Assembly: GCA_015680685.1 (NCBI GenBank)
Contig: MNCI01026399.1
Coordinates: 290,074 to 354,073 of the forward strand
Source: Gnetum montanum
Lineage: Eukaryota > Streptophyta > Gnetopsida > Gnetales > Gnetaceae
Length of the DNA: 64,000 nucleotides
Direction: 5' to 3'
In this document: positions 33,414 to 46,300 of the stretch, piece after piece
How the letters are laid out: each line of letters starts with the position of its first letter
Numbering within the stretch: the stretch's first letter is position 1
The notes under the pieces: generated by a model
Told to the model about the DNA's origin: nothing
What the model saw: the letters and a program-made list of their open reading frames with translations, nothing else
The model's database searches: none
Made by a program: the position numbers and the translations under genes

Positions 33414-36400
33414 TTATTTTTGAAGATTGACATGGTGTGTTGGGTGTGTTGGTGTAATCGTATATTCAACGTCTCCTTCGCTAATTATGTTAAACGGTAA
33501 TTCTGACCATGAGACATCTGGGGGAATAACTCCTATGTCAGCATGCTTTGATGTTTCCACGTTTGGTAATGTTTCCATATCTGCTGGGGGATCACGGTTT
33601 GGAGATTGGTTATCATTTTGGTTGTCAATGGGTGTTGTGTCCTGTTTAGGTTTGAGTACTGTCACCTTGTTTAGGCTCATCGAATCCAACCTCTGAGCCT
33701 TGGTTTGTGCCTACGTGTGCAGAGGTGTTGGGTGTGGCCACATCACCATGTATAATGATTTCACCACCTTCATAGGGTAAGTGAATCTCTTGGTGGATGG
33801 GTGAGGAAACCGCTTTTAATTGGGCTAACCATGGTCATCCCAATATCAAGTTAAATCTAGGCATCCCGTCTACGACTACAAATTCAGCTGATGTGGGGAA
33901 TTGGTCCCCTACTATGAAATCCAAAGTTAGTATTCCTTTGACAACTACACGTGATTCACTGAATGATTTTAGAAATGTCGTGGGAGTTGGTTTGATTTGT
34001 TCAGTTAGCCCTAACTGTTTGATGATAGGGTATGGTACTACGTTGCCTCCTCATCTACATGCACCCTATGTATTTTAAATTGATTTACCTGTATAGTTAT
34101 GAACATGGGTGTAGTGGTGACTCTTCCTATTTTTTCATCTATTTTTGTATTATCCGTGTTGAAGCTTAGTGATGTAGCTCTTGATCCTTGATATGGGGAC
34201 ATTACTGCATGAATGGAAGGTTCATTTGCAGGCAAGTCTTCGTTAACTAGGATCAATGTTAACATGCGTACTAAGGCTTCACAATGAACTTGAGAAGTCA
34301 TCATTAGGTCATACAAGCTTAAAGATTTATTTATTTTTTGTTTAAGTGCTTGTGTGACCTGAGTTAGGGCACTCGCCAAGTCTTTAATGTTTGGTATGCT
34401 CTTGCTGGTTGAGACTTAGTCCATTGGACCCAACAGTTGTATCTCTTGTGGAATGGTTTTCGTGTGATCTAATGTGAAGGTTGGGTTTGATGTATCTGGC
34501 ATTCCTGATTTTTTGTTTTCATGGCTCATGCTTGGCTCGTTAATTGTTGGAGCCATAGGTACAGTGTTTAAGGGAGTAGGTTTCGGTGGCCCCAATTCAA
34601 GACTTCGACGTTCTTTTTCCAGCCATTCCCTAGTAAGTCTGTCGACGAGGCATTCTCGCGAAGGTCGTGGGGGAACCGTTGGAGTTTGAACATCAGGTTG
34701 TTTTGGGACTCGGATTATGAATGGAGTGGGTCGGAGTTGCGATTGAACAGTTGGAGATGGTTGTGTGTCAGGGTGTTTAGGCACTCTGATGATGAACGGG
34801 GTTGGTTTGGTTTGCGGTTGAGGAGTAGGAGGTTGAAGATCAGGGAGTTTGGGTACCCTGATTATGAAGGGGGTTGGTCAGTTTTGTGATTGTACATCTG
34901 TGGTTACAACCATGGGTGGCACTCAGACCACAAAGGGAGTGGGCCGAGTAGGCGATTGTACATTTACGATTGCATTAACAGGGGGTACATGAATGAAAAA
35001 TGACTTTGTAGGTGTAGGCGGATTGTATGTGGGATACGAAGATTGCGGGGATGATGTTGGCGCTGTAGGAGGAGCATGAATCACAAAGGGTTTTCCGGGC
35101 ATTCCTTGCTCATTTTCGATATGGATCGTGTTAATAACATAAGGATCTTCTTTAGTATTAAGGGGGTCTTTGTACATGCCCATAGATTGATTCTACGGTT
35201 TAACAGGGTTGGCATCGTCAAATTTTATTTCACCCCTATCAATCATACATTGTATGTCTTTTTTGAGGGTGAAACAATAATCAGTACCATGCCCATTCTG
35301 TTGATGGTACTCACAAAATCGATCTAGTCTAAAGCCTTTTGGAATAGGAGGCTCATTTGGTGTTGCCAAGCTTGGGTTTTTGACCAATTCACAGAATTAG
35401 TCATGTCTTTGGGCTACCGCTGGAGACAGCTGCTTGTGTTTAATGGCCCCAGCCTTCAAAAGTTGATCTAACAACTTGGAAGGCTTCATGGGGAGCGGTG
35501 TGTATTGAGCAGGGTCTTTCCTCTCAAACGTACATGCATGACCCATGTTAGTAGCTTGCATGGTAGATGATTCAGGTGTGTGTGCAGGAGCAGTTCTCTC
35601 ATAGTTAATGGGAGCAGTAGGTGGTCTGCCTTGCTGTCCCACATTGGTAGGTTGAGTCTCTGCTACTGCTGCTATTGTTGCTTTAGCCTTTTCTTTATCT
35701 TTTTTAGTGTGTTGATTTTTAAAGGCTAAGTAAGCAGGGTCATGGCTATTTTGGGTTGCCTCTTCTATGTTTTTAATCTGTACAAAAGCTTGGCTTAGAG
35801 TGCGTGCATTTAGATAGTACAGTTTTGATTTGACAAAGTCATTCAAGGCCCCCTTAAGAATCATAAAAAGGTATGTTTCTGGGATTGGCTCATGAAGTTC
35901 GTTGAGTGCGGCACTCCATCTTTGGATAAATTTTTGTACAAGTTCAAGTGGTGCTTGTTTTACCTGTATCAGACTATCCAAGGTTGCTTCAGGTTTCAGG
36001 TTGTATTTAAACTTGGTAATAAACTGGTGTAAGAGATCCTCCAAAGAGGATATGGAGTTACGAGGTAAAGCTCGATACCAGTCTAATGCTCTGCCAGTGA
36101 GGGACATGGCAAACACATGCAAGATTGCATGGGGCCAAGCCTGAAGCAATAGGCATTCTAGTCTAAATGTGACTAGATGGGTGTTGGGGTCTCCTTCCCC
36201 ATTGTATTTGGTTAGTTGAGGTAAAGAAACTCCTTTGGGCAAGGTTAATGGTGGTACCAAAGAGCTAATAGGATCGTCTTGATAAAGGTCTAATACTTTA
36301 AGCTCTTCATTGTTAGCAGTTTTGAGGTGTTTTACCTCATCAGTGAGCTCTTGCATCATCTTTTTGGCTTCAGCCCATTCTTGGGCACTTGGTGGAGCAG

Positions 36401-37300
36401 TAGATTGGCTAGTTTGAGTGCCATACAAATTAGACTGTTGTACAGTGGGTGGAAAAGAAGAAAGTTGAGTGATTAGAGGTTGCACTTGTGGAATATTTAT
36501 AGTGGGTGCTACTAAGGGTGGCATACCATAAGGTGTAGGTTGTTGTTGTTGGGCGACAGGGGCGGGCCATTGGCCCATTGTGGGTTGTGAAGGGAAACTT
36601 TGTACCTGGTGTTGTACCAGAGGAGCCAAGGGCATGGTATGAACCTGCACGCGTGGGATGAAGTGTGTAGATGTGGAAGCGGGTATCACAAATGGCATCC
36701 CAATTACTTGGGGTGGGAAAGTTGCTCCTACATTAGTTTGAGAGGGGGGCCGTTGGGGTTGTACTTGTAAGAGAGGGGATAACGTGGTGACTGGAGGAAT
36801 AGTGGGGAAGGGTATATTGAATTGAGTATTGGTCATAGGGAGAGTGGGAATAAGAGTGGGTACTTCTTGTTGGGGCATGTGTGCTTGAGTGCTTTTAACT
36901 GTATGAAGAGACATGGTCTCTCCCGTGAATAGGTGAAATAGCGGGTTTACGTAAGTATGCAGACTGAGAGTATGGTACGAATCCCCATGTTCGGACTGAG
37001 CTGCGAAATTATCTTCCTCATCTCCATTTTGAGATTCTACGGTGGGTTGGTGTGAGATTTGGTTCCTTGCCATGAGGAGTTGTGATAGGAGTTCATGGTG
37101 TGATTTAGTGAATGGGATGACATCATAGGCGGTGGGAATGAAGTCATGGCCTCCTTTGTAAATTAGCTCATAATGTCTCTTTACTTCCAGTTCGTTTCGG
37201 TCAACGACCAAGTTAGCCTAGATTTCAACGCAAATAAAATTATATTGTTCGGGAGTTAAGATGGTGAACGCCAGATCCCTACCTTGCAGTCTCAGTGACC
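33414..37300 (-). pseudogene. gag-pro: E1 gag-protease
   Basis: From about 37300 down to about 34040 one frame carries gag and the start of protease. The longest open part is 604 codons (37211-35397). Order: N-terminal domain (YELIYKGGHDF), Pro/Gln-rich linker, Retrotrans_gag core (YNGEGDP, MSLTGRALDWYRALP, QRWSAALNELHEP) near 36215-35740, zinc-knuckle-like CEYHQQNGHGTDYC near 35300, six PF(V/I)(V/I)xVP repeats (35115-34690), then protease. The protease signature is decayed (HVDEEAT against HIDDGAATN in E2), with frameshifts near 34040 and 33690. Gag packages the RNA; protease would cut the polyprotein. A stop upstream of 37211 is TAG for Gln. Confidence 0.85.
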
Positions 37301-37496
37301 GATGTGATGGCCCCTAAGGATTCATTGTGCCAAGGGCAACTATGGACTTAGCGATGGTGACGGGACCCAAGATTGTAGTACCGAAGTTAATAACGGGCAT
37401 GGCAATGGTTTTGGCATGTGTAGGGTCCATTGTCAAAGTGTCTAGATGTAACAGTGTAAGAGGAAGAAAATAATATGGCTAAGTGTTGAACAACAT

Positions 37497-37850
37497 ACAA
37501 CAGCATTTCAACTGCAGCGTGAGGAAACTACAGCATAAACTACAGCATGAGCAAACTGCCACGTAAACTGTAGTGTAAACTACAGCGTGAGCAACTGCAG
37601 CATAAACTGCAGTGTAAACTACAGCGTGAGCAAATTGCAACGTAAACTACAGCGTAAAATGTAGCGTGAGAAAACTGCAGCGTAAGCAAACTACAGTGTA
37701 AACTATAGCGTGAGCAACTACAGCGTGAGCAAACTGTAGCGTAAACTACAGTATGAGAAAACTACCACGTAAAATGCAGCATAAACTACAGCGTGAGCAA
37801 CTGCAGCGTAAACTACAGCATGAGCAAACTACAGCGTAAACTGCAGTGTG
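37497..37850. repeat. E1 leader short tandem repeats
   Basis: Irregular units of CTACAGCGTGAGCAAACTGCAGCGTAAA fill the untranslated leader between the primer-binding site and gag. In the sense direction they read TTTGCTCACGCTG, almost the same as CTTGCTCACGCTG in the E2 leader/gag start (54860-55090), so the two arrays are probably related. Confidence 0.8.
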
Positions 37851-37924
37851 GTTTCAGCACTTGGTTTGGATAGCATTTGAACAGGTAATGTGATCAGCCT
37901 TTTAATTAAATAGAAAACAAATTT

Positions 37925-37943
37925 GGCCCTCCTTCTAGCGCAA
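37925..37943 (-). promoter_or_regulatory. E1 primer-binding site
   Basis: Read on the minus strand this is TTGCGCTAGAAGGAGGGCC, six bases inside the 5' LTR end. Compared with E2 and E3 (TGGCGCTAGAAGGAGGGCC) it has G-to-T or a lost G at the start. The tRNA is not assigned. Confidence 0.7.
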
Positions 37944-38511
37944 TTTTACTGTATAGTCCAAAATCGTCGATGAGAGGCTAGAATGAATGGACACCGAGAG
38001 ATCTATGGATGAAAGAGTAAGACCCTGCCTTCACCTGAGGGTAAGTTGGAAATCAACAGAGGTAGAGTGCCTTGAATGGTCCACACGCAGATCAAACGAG
38101 GACTTCCCCAAACGTACAAAATCACGGTACGTTGGGTTATACATAAACGAATGCAAAAATCGAGCGTAAACAAAATAATAAAAAAACAAATGTAAACTAT
38201 TTAAATAACTAAAATAGGAAAATGTGAACAGGAAAAATACTGTAAACTGCAAGAATCTAAGAAATAATGCAAACTATTTGTATTGAGAAACAATTAGAAT
38301 GTGCACCGGTCAGAACGCAGTTGTGGTTTGGTCGCAAGGCGAACGTTTAGCCCCGATGGATGAGAGCAGGTGCTAGGAAGATGTAGGTTTTGGATTGCAG
38401 GTGTATAGCGTCTAGTCTGTATAAAGCCCAGCGTATGAGATTGAAGCTCAGATCTCCTAAGTGTCTTAGATTCAAATTTTTCAAACCCTAATCTAGTGGA
38501 AAAACAGGAGA

Positions 38512-38519
38512 TTTATAGG
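38512..38519 (-). promoter_or_regulatory. E1 5' LTR TATA box
   Basis: CCTATAAA on the minus strand would drive transcription of E1 towards lower coordinates. It is conserved in the 3' LTR copy, and E2 has CCTATAAATACC at a similar relative place. Confidence 0.5.
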
Positions 38520-38884
38520 ATTTTAGGTGCGAGATTCGGATCTAGAAGAAGATCAGTGGCTGCGGGGTGAGCAAACTTTGGATCGGGTGATAGGTGTGTG
38601 CGTTGACCAGATGGACGAAATGCTACAATGTACATCGTGCAGCATGACCCAGATCTCTTACGCTGACGTGTGTAATCCACAGTGTAAGAGCTTGATAAGC
38701 TGAAAAATGCAAAATGTACAAAGAATGTTAAAGTACAAGAGTGGATCTGGATGTCTGGCCTCCAAATTTGTAGATTTGTGTTTTTTTTGCTCTGCCAAGG
38801 CCTCCAGTGTGTGTCGATCTAGCTCTGATGTGTGCACAGCCTATTTCGGCGTCAGCGTCTGGTGTCCAGCGCCCAGGATGTTAG

Positions 38885-39120
38885 TGTGACCACTATCCCA
38901 GGGTGTCAGCGTAACCACCGTCCCAAGGTGTCAGCGTGACCACCATCCCAAGGTGTCAACGTGACCACTATCCCAGGGTGTCAACATGACCACCATCCTA
39001 GGGTGTCAGCGTGACCACCATCCCAGGGTGTCAGCGTGACCACCATCCCAGGGTGTCAGCGTGACCATCGTCCCAGGGTGTCAGTGTGACTATCAACGTG
39101 ACCAGGGTGTCAATGTGACT
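38885..39120. repeat. 25-bp tandem repeat in E1 5' LTR
   Basis: About nine GTCAGCGTGACCACCATCCCAGGGT units correspond to 18285-18600 in the other LTR, which has more. Confidence 0.85.
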
Positions 39121-39739
39121 ACCGTCCAATGTTTACGATGCATTTTGAGCCCATTTCTGACCTATGAGACCCGTTTTCGAAGTGGATCTACATGCCTGAG
39201 ATCCAGAGGGTTCTGCTTGTCAAGTTTGAGCTCATTCGAAGGCTGTTTTGGCCCTGTTTTGGTTGGTGATGCTAAGCCTTACGCTGTGTAGCATGTCAGC
39301 ATGACTAACAGCGAATGACCTGAAAGAAGTGCATTTTGAATCTATTTTTAACCTATGAGACCCATTTTTAGAGTGGATCTACATGCTATGGGTCATTAAG
39401 ATTCTGTGTGCCAAATTTGGACTAATTTGGATGTCATTTTGGCCCTGTTTTGGTTGGTGACGCTGAGCCTAACGCTAAGCAACGTAAGAAAATGTAGCCA
39501 AATTATACTTAGCCAAAACCAAGCATTTTGAGCCCAAAACTTTTGATTTTAAATGTTGGAAGTTGATGCAGCTGCTTGTGGGCCCTGAGGGGATCTTACC
39601 TGTTGATTCGTGAACCATCGGGGGTTGTTTCGGAGGCCTCCAAGTTTGGTCATGCTGTACTCATGCTTGGGTAGCCGCATCACTTAGCTTGAATCTTGTT
39701 TGAAAGTGCTAGACCAAAATTTTGTGGTGTTTCACATAC

Positions 39740-42700
39740 TAAGCCCCAGTTACACTCACGCTGCCCTACATACACACCATGTCTACTTCATAGTTGCCCA
39801 GAGCCTTTGCTCCTATCCCATCGTTTGCATCTGCTCCATCGTCAATGGCAGGTCCAGCCCCAACCACGTGGTGGACACCAGCCACTTCGCTCCTCGTCTT
39901 GTAGCCCCACTAGATGTGGTAGCGTCCTTACCAACAAATGTACCAAGTCCCACAAGTATTGCAACCAAGCACAGGACTGTGGCCTTTTCCATCAGTCATG
40001 CAAATGACCAACCTTGCAACACCACCAATGGCCATCGCCCTAGCAACACCACCCACTAGGTGGTGGACCACGCAAGCAACACCCATCGCAATGGCAACCC
40101 CAACGGCCCCTCCTATGATCCAAGCTACAACCTTTGCTGCGCCACAAATGATGGTTGCCCCCACCACACCACAACCATCTACATCGTCTCCGAGTTTGGA
40201 TCAGGCGTTTCAACTTATCCAAACCCTTACTGAAGAGGTTAGGCGCCTCAAAACCACTAGTTCTGATATGGTGCAAATCATGGATTTCTACCATGATGAC
40301 CCCATCAGCCCAGTGGTTCCCATGCTCACATTACCCCTCGGGATTCCACTCCCTCACTTTACAAAATACAATGGGGAGGGTGATCCCAATGCGCATCTAG
40401 TGATGTTTAGATCTAAGTCCCACCTACTGCAACAATGGCCACACACCATCATCTGCATCTTTGCTATGTCTCTGACAGGCAAAGCTTTAGATTGGTACCG
40501 CGCGCTTCCATGCTCTTCTATCTCAACCCTAGAGGAGTTGCTGACTTAGTTTGTAACTCGTTTTAAGTATAACTTGAAACCAGAGGTTACGCTGGATCAG
40601 TTAATGAGCGTTAAGAAAGATCCACTAGAATTGGTCGAAAAATTTATACAATGGTGGAGCACTACCCTGAATGAGATCCATGAGCCTATCGCAAAGGCCC
40701 ATCTGCTGGCCATCTTTAAGGGTGTAGTAAATGACTTTATTAAGTCCAAATTGTACTACCTAGCTCCACGAACTCTTAGTTAAGCTTTTGCCCAAGCCAA
40801 GAGCATTTAAGACGCAGCCGAGGCAAGTAAAGATCCAGCCTATGTTGCATATAAAAATATGTATATCAACAAGGAAAAAGAGAAAGGCAAGGCTACAATA
40901 ACCACAGTGGCCGTTGTGGCAAACAAGGCCAAGCCCAACAAAAATAATAACAAAAAGTGGCCACTACGTCAACTAACCTCGCACCCAGCTCAAGTAATGT
41001 TACGCAACCCTCAACATCGACATTCGAAGCAACCACCTGGCCTAAGCCCAATTTCAAGCATAAAGATCGCTCTAAATACACCCCTTTACCTGTTAAGCCT
41101 TTAGAACTCCTAAAGAAATTGTTGGGAGCTGGGTACATCCAACATAAGTAGATGTTGGAGGAGGCAACCAAAAGGCATCAACGGTACTGTGAGCTCCTTA
41201 GGAATCCCTCTTTGGCTATGCCCAACGAGCTGCGAGTTCCTAATAATTTCAAGCTGGAGAATTTCTATGACTACCATCAACTTTGTGGTCACGACACAGA
41301 TTACTGTTTAGCATTAAAGGATCACATTCAATGAATGATTGATTAGGCGAAGTTGGTTCTAGATGAAAGCAACCCCGTGCGCCCCAAGAATCAATCTATG
41401 CACATTTACAAAGACCCACTTAATGCCAACAACGTTGGCTACATCATCAACACCATTAGCGTAGATAGTAATCCCAAACCACCTCAGCAACCGTTTGTGG
41501 TTCGTGTGCCTCAACGTAGTGCATTGATACCAGCAACGGTCAAAAAGATGCTACAGCAACCATTTGTCCTTAAAGTTTTCTCTCAGACATCCACCCCTGC
41601 ACCTTTCATGTTTAAAACCACATCGCCACTTGCGCTGATACTAGAAACACCGTTTATCATCATGGGGCCGAAACATTCAACTGCCCCTACTATACAGAGT
41701 TAAGCCAAGACAACCTCACAGCCTTCCCATTCAAAGAAGAGAGAAGAGCATCCGACGAACAAGGCCACTAAACAATGTACTACCTCAAGTCCCCCTAAGC
41801 CTACCTCCTCGTCTTCCATGCCTTTGCCCCCCTTGTCATCAATAGATGACACCGCTACACCCAAGCAATCATCGCCAGCCCGCCCAAAAAGGTCCAACCC
41901 CAAACCTAAAGCTGCTCCTCCTTGGGAAATTCGTCTCCTAGGACGAATGGAGGAAGAGAAGGGTAGTAAGCAATAGGAGAGTGGATAGGACCTACTAAAT
42001 GCCCTCACTCAGGTCAAGCAAACTCTGAAATAGAAGAATACAACTTTGAGCTTGTACGACCTAGTAATGACCTCTACCGCACATTGTGAGGCCTTGGTTC
42101 GTATGTTGATGTCCATACCAGTGGACAAAAGCATATCGGTGGAGGAAAAGGCAATTCACACAGTTATGCTCCCTCCTGTGTTTGAAAAACTGAGACTGGC
42201 TCAACTAACATTTTGTGATAAATCCATTAAAGATGACCCTAAAAAGGGTTAGGTGACAATGGCACCAATGTTCATCATAATTCGGGTCGGCCAACACAGG
42301 ATCCAAAGAGTACACGTTGATGATGGTGCCATGACCAATGTCATTCCTTTTCCCATTGTCGAAGATTTGGGCCTAGTGGATCAAATCAAGCTTACGATGA
42401 CATCCTGCCTAAAATCATTTAATGGGGTGTGAGTGCAAGTAAAAGGGACTATGCAGATCAAATTTGTGGTAGGGGACCAGTTCCCCACAAACGCGACGTT
42501 CATAGTGGTAGAGGAGATGCAAGGATTCAACCTGATTATGGGGAGCTTGTGGTTGGCCCAACTGAGGACCATTTCATCGTAGATACATCAAGAGATCCAT
42601 TTACCCTATGCGGGAGGGGAAGTCATGATACATGGTGATGAAGTACCTCCTCGGACCATAAACAATGTGGGGGTAGAGCAAGGTTCAGAGATCGAAGTCT

Positions 42701-42903
42701 TTAAAGAACAAGCCCCCATTCAAAAGGAGACGCCTGAACAAGCTAAAACTGATACCAATGAAGTCACAACATGGTCTGAACTGCCATTTCAAGCTGTAGA
42801 AGATAGCGTAGAGGAATATCACAACAAGGCCCCATGGCCTTATACATCCCCGAACCCACAATGGGTCAAAAACAACTCCAAAATTGAACCGTGTCCACGT
42901 TAG
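39740..42903 (+). pseudogene. gag-pro: E3 gag-protease, main part after E1
   Basis: This continues the frame broken at 17360. Pro/Thr-rich linker, then the Retrotrans_gag core (YNGEGDPNAHL, MSLTGKALDWYRALP) at about 40190-40780, then a frameshift near 40950. The second frame runs to 42903: KHKDRSKYTPLP, a decayed zinc knuckle (YDYHQLCGHDTDYC, first Cys lost), PF(V/I)xRVP-type repeats (41490-41680), and protease with HVDDGAMTNV near 42320 and LIMGSLWLAQL near 42540. Stops such as TAG after EELLT, TAA after RTLS and TGA after HIQ sit where E1 or E2 have Gln, Gln and Arg. The tail (WSELPF...) matches the end of E1 gag-pro. Cleavage by the protease is assumed from the family. Confidence 0.85.
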
Positions 42904-43069
42904 CATAGCTACGTTACCCTTTATGCATCACCTGCACTGTTTGCTTTACATTCATCGTTGGCTTTAACGTCCTCTTTATTTACACTATTTGTGTCATGTA
43001 CTTTGTTCACGTATTTCACAGCTTGCTAAGACCTAAAATTGGCAAAATTCTTTACCCCGTGTCTCCATG

Positions 43070-43230
43070 ATGGCCTGAAATGGCCTAAAACTAGCAATGG
43101 CCCAAAATGGCCTTAAACTACCATTGTGGCCCGCTAAGGCCTAAAAATGGCTATTCAAAAAATAAATAAATAAATAAAAATTCTTTTTCTTATCACCTGA
43201 CAATGGCCCGAAATGGCCTAAAACTAAGAC
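43070..43230 (+). repeat. E3 post-gag motif array
   Basis: Four to five units of the type ATGGCCTAAAACTAGCAATGG and GGCCTTAAACTACCATTGTGG share the TTAAACTAGCA core with the other arrays. It lies between gag-pro and the last antisense exon, the same relative place as 33225-33400 in E1. An (AAAT)n tract is embedded. Confidence 0.65.
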
Positions 43231-43386
43231 GGAACATAAAAAAAAGAGATAAAAACAGATAACATAAATAATACACAAGCTAAAATAAAGGGAATCTTGT
43301 CATAGTTCATCTTTCATTTAAAGTCTCAATCAAATAATGTTTACAATATTCTTTCAAAAATTCAAATAAAATCCCTTGCTGTCATG

Positions 43387-46300
43387 CTACGAATCTTCCT
43401 TTGCACTGTCGTTTCGTCCCTCAAAAGGCCTTGTATCTTCATCCAGATTCTGTATCACAGAAATTAAAGTAGTAAGCTAGAGTCACAATAAAAAACTAGA
43501 ATAAAATAAGTCGTTACATCACAAAAAAGTGACTAACCTGAGACGGCCCTACATCTGTCTCAGGGGGTATGCGATCCAGGCTGGCCCTGAGGCGCTGCAA
43601 GACCTCCTCTTCAGTAATGTCTGCCCAGTGCCTATCTCCCAAGTTAGCATTTGCAGCAACTTTCTCCTTTTCAATAGCTATCCATCTCAGTAGCCCTGGA
43701 GAAAAGGAGGCAGTGGCGGTCCCACCCACAGGGAAACTCACTTCCTGTTCAGGGGATTCACTGACCGTCACTTGTTACATGAACTTGTCGTAAGCCCCAG
43801 AAGCGCCAATAACATCGAGGAACACTTCATGCATATACAACTTAACAGAAGAATCCTGGTAGTGTTTACAGTAGGTGGCACATTCCAGTTTATACATATG
43901 CTTATGGTTTTTCTGTAACTGCCCCCACTCGTAAACTCTTGCACTATAGTCTTTCCAATCTTAGTTCTTATGGACCAACAAGTCCATTTGCATACATTTC
44001 TCTATTATTTCACGTGTGGCCTCATTGTTGCACCACACAGCCATCCAATACCTCGCATAATCAATGACAGCCATGCGCCAACTACCATCGTTGGTATCCT
44101 AGGCCAAAAGGAACTCATTCCTAGAGCAGAGATCTCCCACCTCGGCAGTTAGATTTACCTTCTCCTTCTCAAGCCTCTGGACCCATTTCCATAGGTATTC
44201 GTTTACACACCTACATTCCCACAAAGAGTGTGCCGAGTATAATGCACATTTGCTAGCCTCGTCATATATGCGATGAGGTACTTTGGTCACTTCTAGTGGG
44301 AATGCAGGCATGATGTCGACCTTAACTACTTGCTTAGGATCCCACTTGAGGCGAGAGGTTGTCAACTGCACACAAAAAGCCATTAGTCATAGCGGCGTAG
44401 CAAAGTTTAGCAATTTAAAAAGCCTAGCGTAGCTACTTCACTTACCCACTTCTAGATCGATCTACTTTAGATGGTCAATCATGTCATTGACCACCCCCTC
44501 CATGAAGGTAAACTTATCAAGGGTCTCAGCCCATGGTCGTAGGTAGATCAAAAAAGGGCCTGTAGTGTCAACAATGGTGTCTGCTACATAACAAAATGTG
44601 TTAGTTATGACCGAGAGGACTACAATAAAGCTAATGAGCAACATAAATGACAGTGTAAAGCTCCTACCCAGCAAACCCTCAGGGGTGATAGCACGGGGAT
44701 CACCCATCAACATACTGTCAAACATGCAGTCAAACTCACCAACATCAAGTTGTAGCTCCCCTCCTTATAGTTGACTCAACATCATGGCAGCGTCCTCCAC
44801 GTTCATCTGCTCTTCCGGCTCTGAAGTACATTTAGTGAAGGGATCATCGGCAGAGGCCTCTTTCTGGTTGACAAGGGCCTCTTCTTTATTCACTGGGGCC
44901 CTTCTTTCTATAGCACCAACCTCTTCCTCATCGACAGGAGCATTCTCCTCATTGGCGGAAGCCATTTCCTTTGCGGCAAGAGCTCCTTCTTCCTTGACCG
45001 AGGCCCTTTCCTCTGTGACTAGGGCCCCCGCATCTTTATTAGTCGTCGCTGTTTCGAGGGCTGTCACCTCTTCTTCACCTTCTTCTTCTTCTTTTTCCTC
45101 TACTAATAAAGCATGGTTACATTAGGCGAAATAATACTAACTTGAAACAAATGCTATGCTGTGCTACATTACCTAGCGTAGCACAGCGTAGCGAGCATTA
45201 ACCAAACAAACAAGGCAGCAAATAAAAAGATGAAGCATTTACCAATGGGAGGCTACATTCTACGAAGCTTGAACCATAGTCTCTGCCCCCCCCCCCTTCT
45301 TCGTCCACATGGGGAGGCTCCTCAGGTGGGTGAGACCTTTTGCGCTGCAACTTAGTTGCCACCATCTCCGCAATGAGGCGTTTCCCCTTTGACACGCTGC
45401 CCGTAGTAGCAAGGGGCACCTCTCCTACGCTGTCTTGGCCATGGAAGTTGCATGTCACCTGATCCCTGGTCATCATTGAAAATGATTCCCCAATAGCTTA
45501 TTGGGGATCTTGGGATCGGGTGGTACGGAAGACTTGGAAAATCCACGGTCTGGAAATCTGGTTACGATTTTGTAGCACCCAGACTCCATTCTCACGAAAT
45601 ACCAAGAATTTCGCAAAGTGCTGCATGCATGCTACAAAGAAGGCATGATGCACGTTGAAACGAGTTTCAGGCTTCTTACGAAGCTTGACCATTTCATCCT
45701 ACAGACCATTGCAAAGATGCTTGACCCAATTGTAATGGGTCCCCTCTTCCATGACTTCTCTCATTATTCAAGCTTGCTTGATCCCAATGATTATTCCTTG
45801 GGAGAGTAGCTTGGGGAAAGCATAGGCATGGAAGACGAGGTAAACCATTTTGGCCACTTTTAGCTTGGCCTTTTCAATATGGATCCTCTGTCAGTCCTTC
45901 GCCACCCCTAGCCACTCCTCAATGTCCCCTTGATGGTTTGCCTCCTTTTTGGCCTTTTCTCCCATGGGGAGGCCATTAGAAGGGACACCGAAGAGATCCC
46001 CAAATAGTTGGTGGTTAATCTCAAGCATCACTAGCACACTGTGGACACATGTGCGGAAGTGGTATGCTCTTTTAGAAAAGGAGTTAGCTAGGACAAGCAT
46101 TTCAGCAACAGGGATGCTTAGGTTGATGGCCAAAAACAACTCCATGAGCCCAGCATCCCGAAGGTTTTTGACGAGCGAGTCTAGGGCCCCATTGTAGAGC
46201 TAGCATTGGGTCTCTTCTACCTCCCCATACTTGAAATAGATGTTGGCCTCATTATGCCCAGAGGTGATCACGGTGACCTCCTGAGATTTCTTCGCCGCTG

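Larger units (their letters stand above)
17361..39734 (-). mobile_element. E1, 22.4-kb Ty3/gypsy Tat/Ogre-like element
   Basis: This is a complete but decayed minus-strand element. Its 5' LTR is 37950-39734 and its 3' LTR 17361-19789, flanked by CATAT (17356-17360) and CATAC (39735-39739). Sense order is gag-pro (37290-33414), array, antisense gene (25461-33203), array, pol (24717-21231), array, 3' exon, polypurine tract. Gag-pro and pol each follow one frame over most of their length, broken mainly by nonsense codons. A hand count over about 150 bp of the two LTR ends found about 15 differences, nearly all transitions. The insertion is therefore not recent, but it is younger than E3. Confidence 0.9.
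37950..39734 (-). repeat. E1 5' LTR
   Basis: The LTR is 1785 bp and in sense starts TGAAACACCACAAAATTTTGG at 39734 and ends CTATACA at 37950. A TATA box (CCTATAAA) is at 38519-38512, about 1.2 kb into the LTR. It carries about nine 25-bp units and two ~190-bp units, fewer than the 3' LTR. CATAC of the target duplication follows at 39735. Confidence 0.9.

Noticed and set aside
45287-45296. Run of ten C bases as a possible structural signal
   Set aside because: It is an isolated homopolymer inside exon 4 of the decayed E3 antisense gene; slippage explains it.
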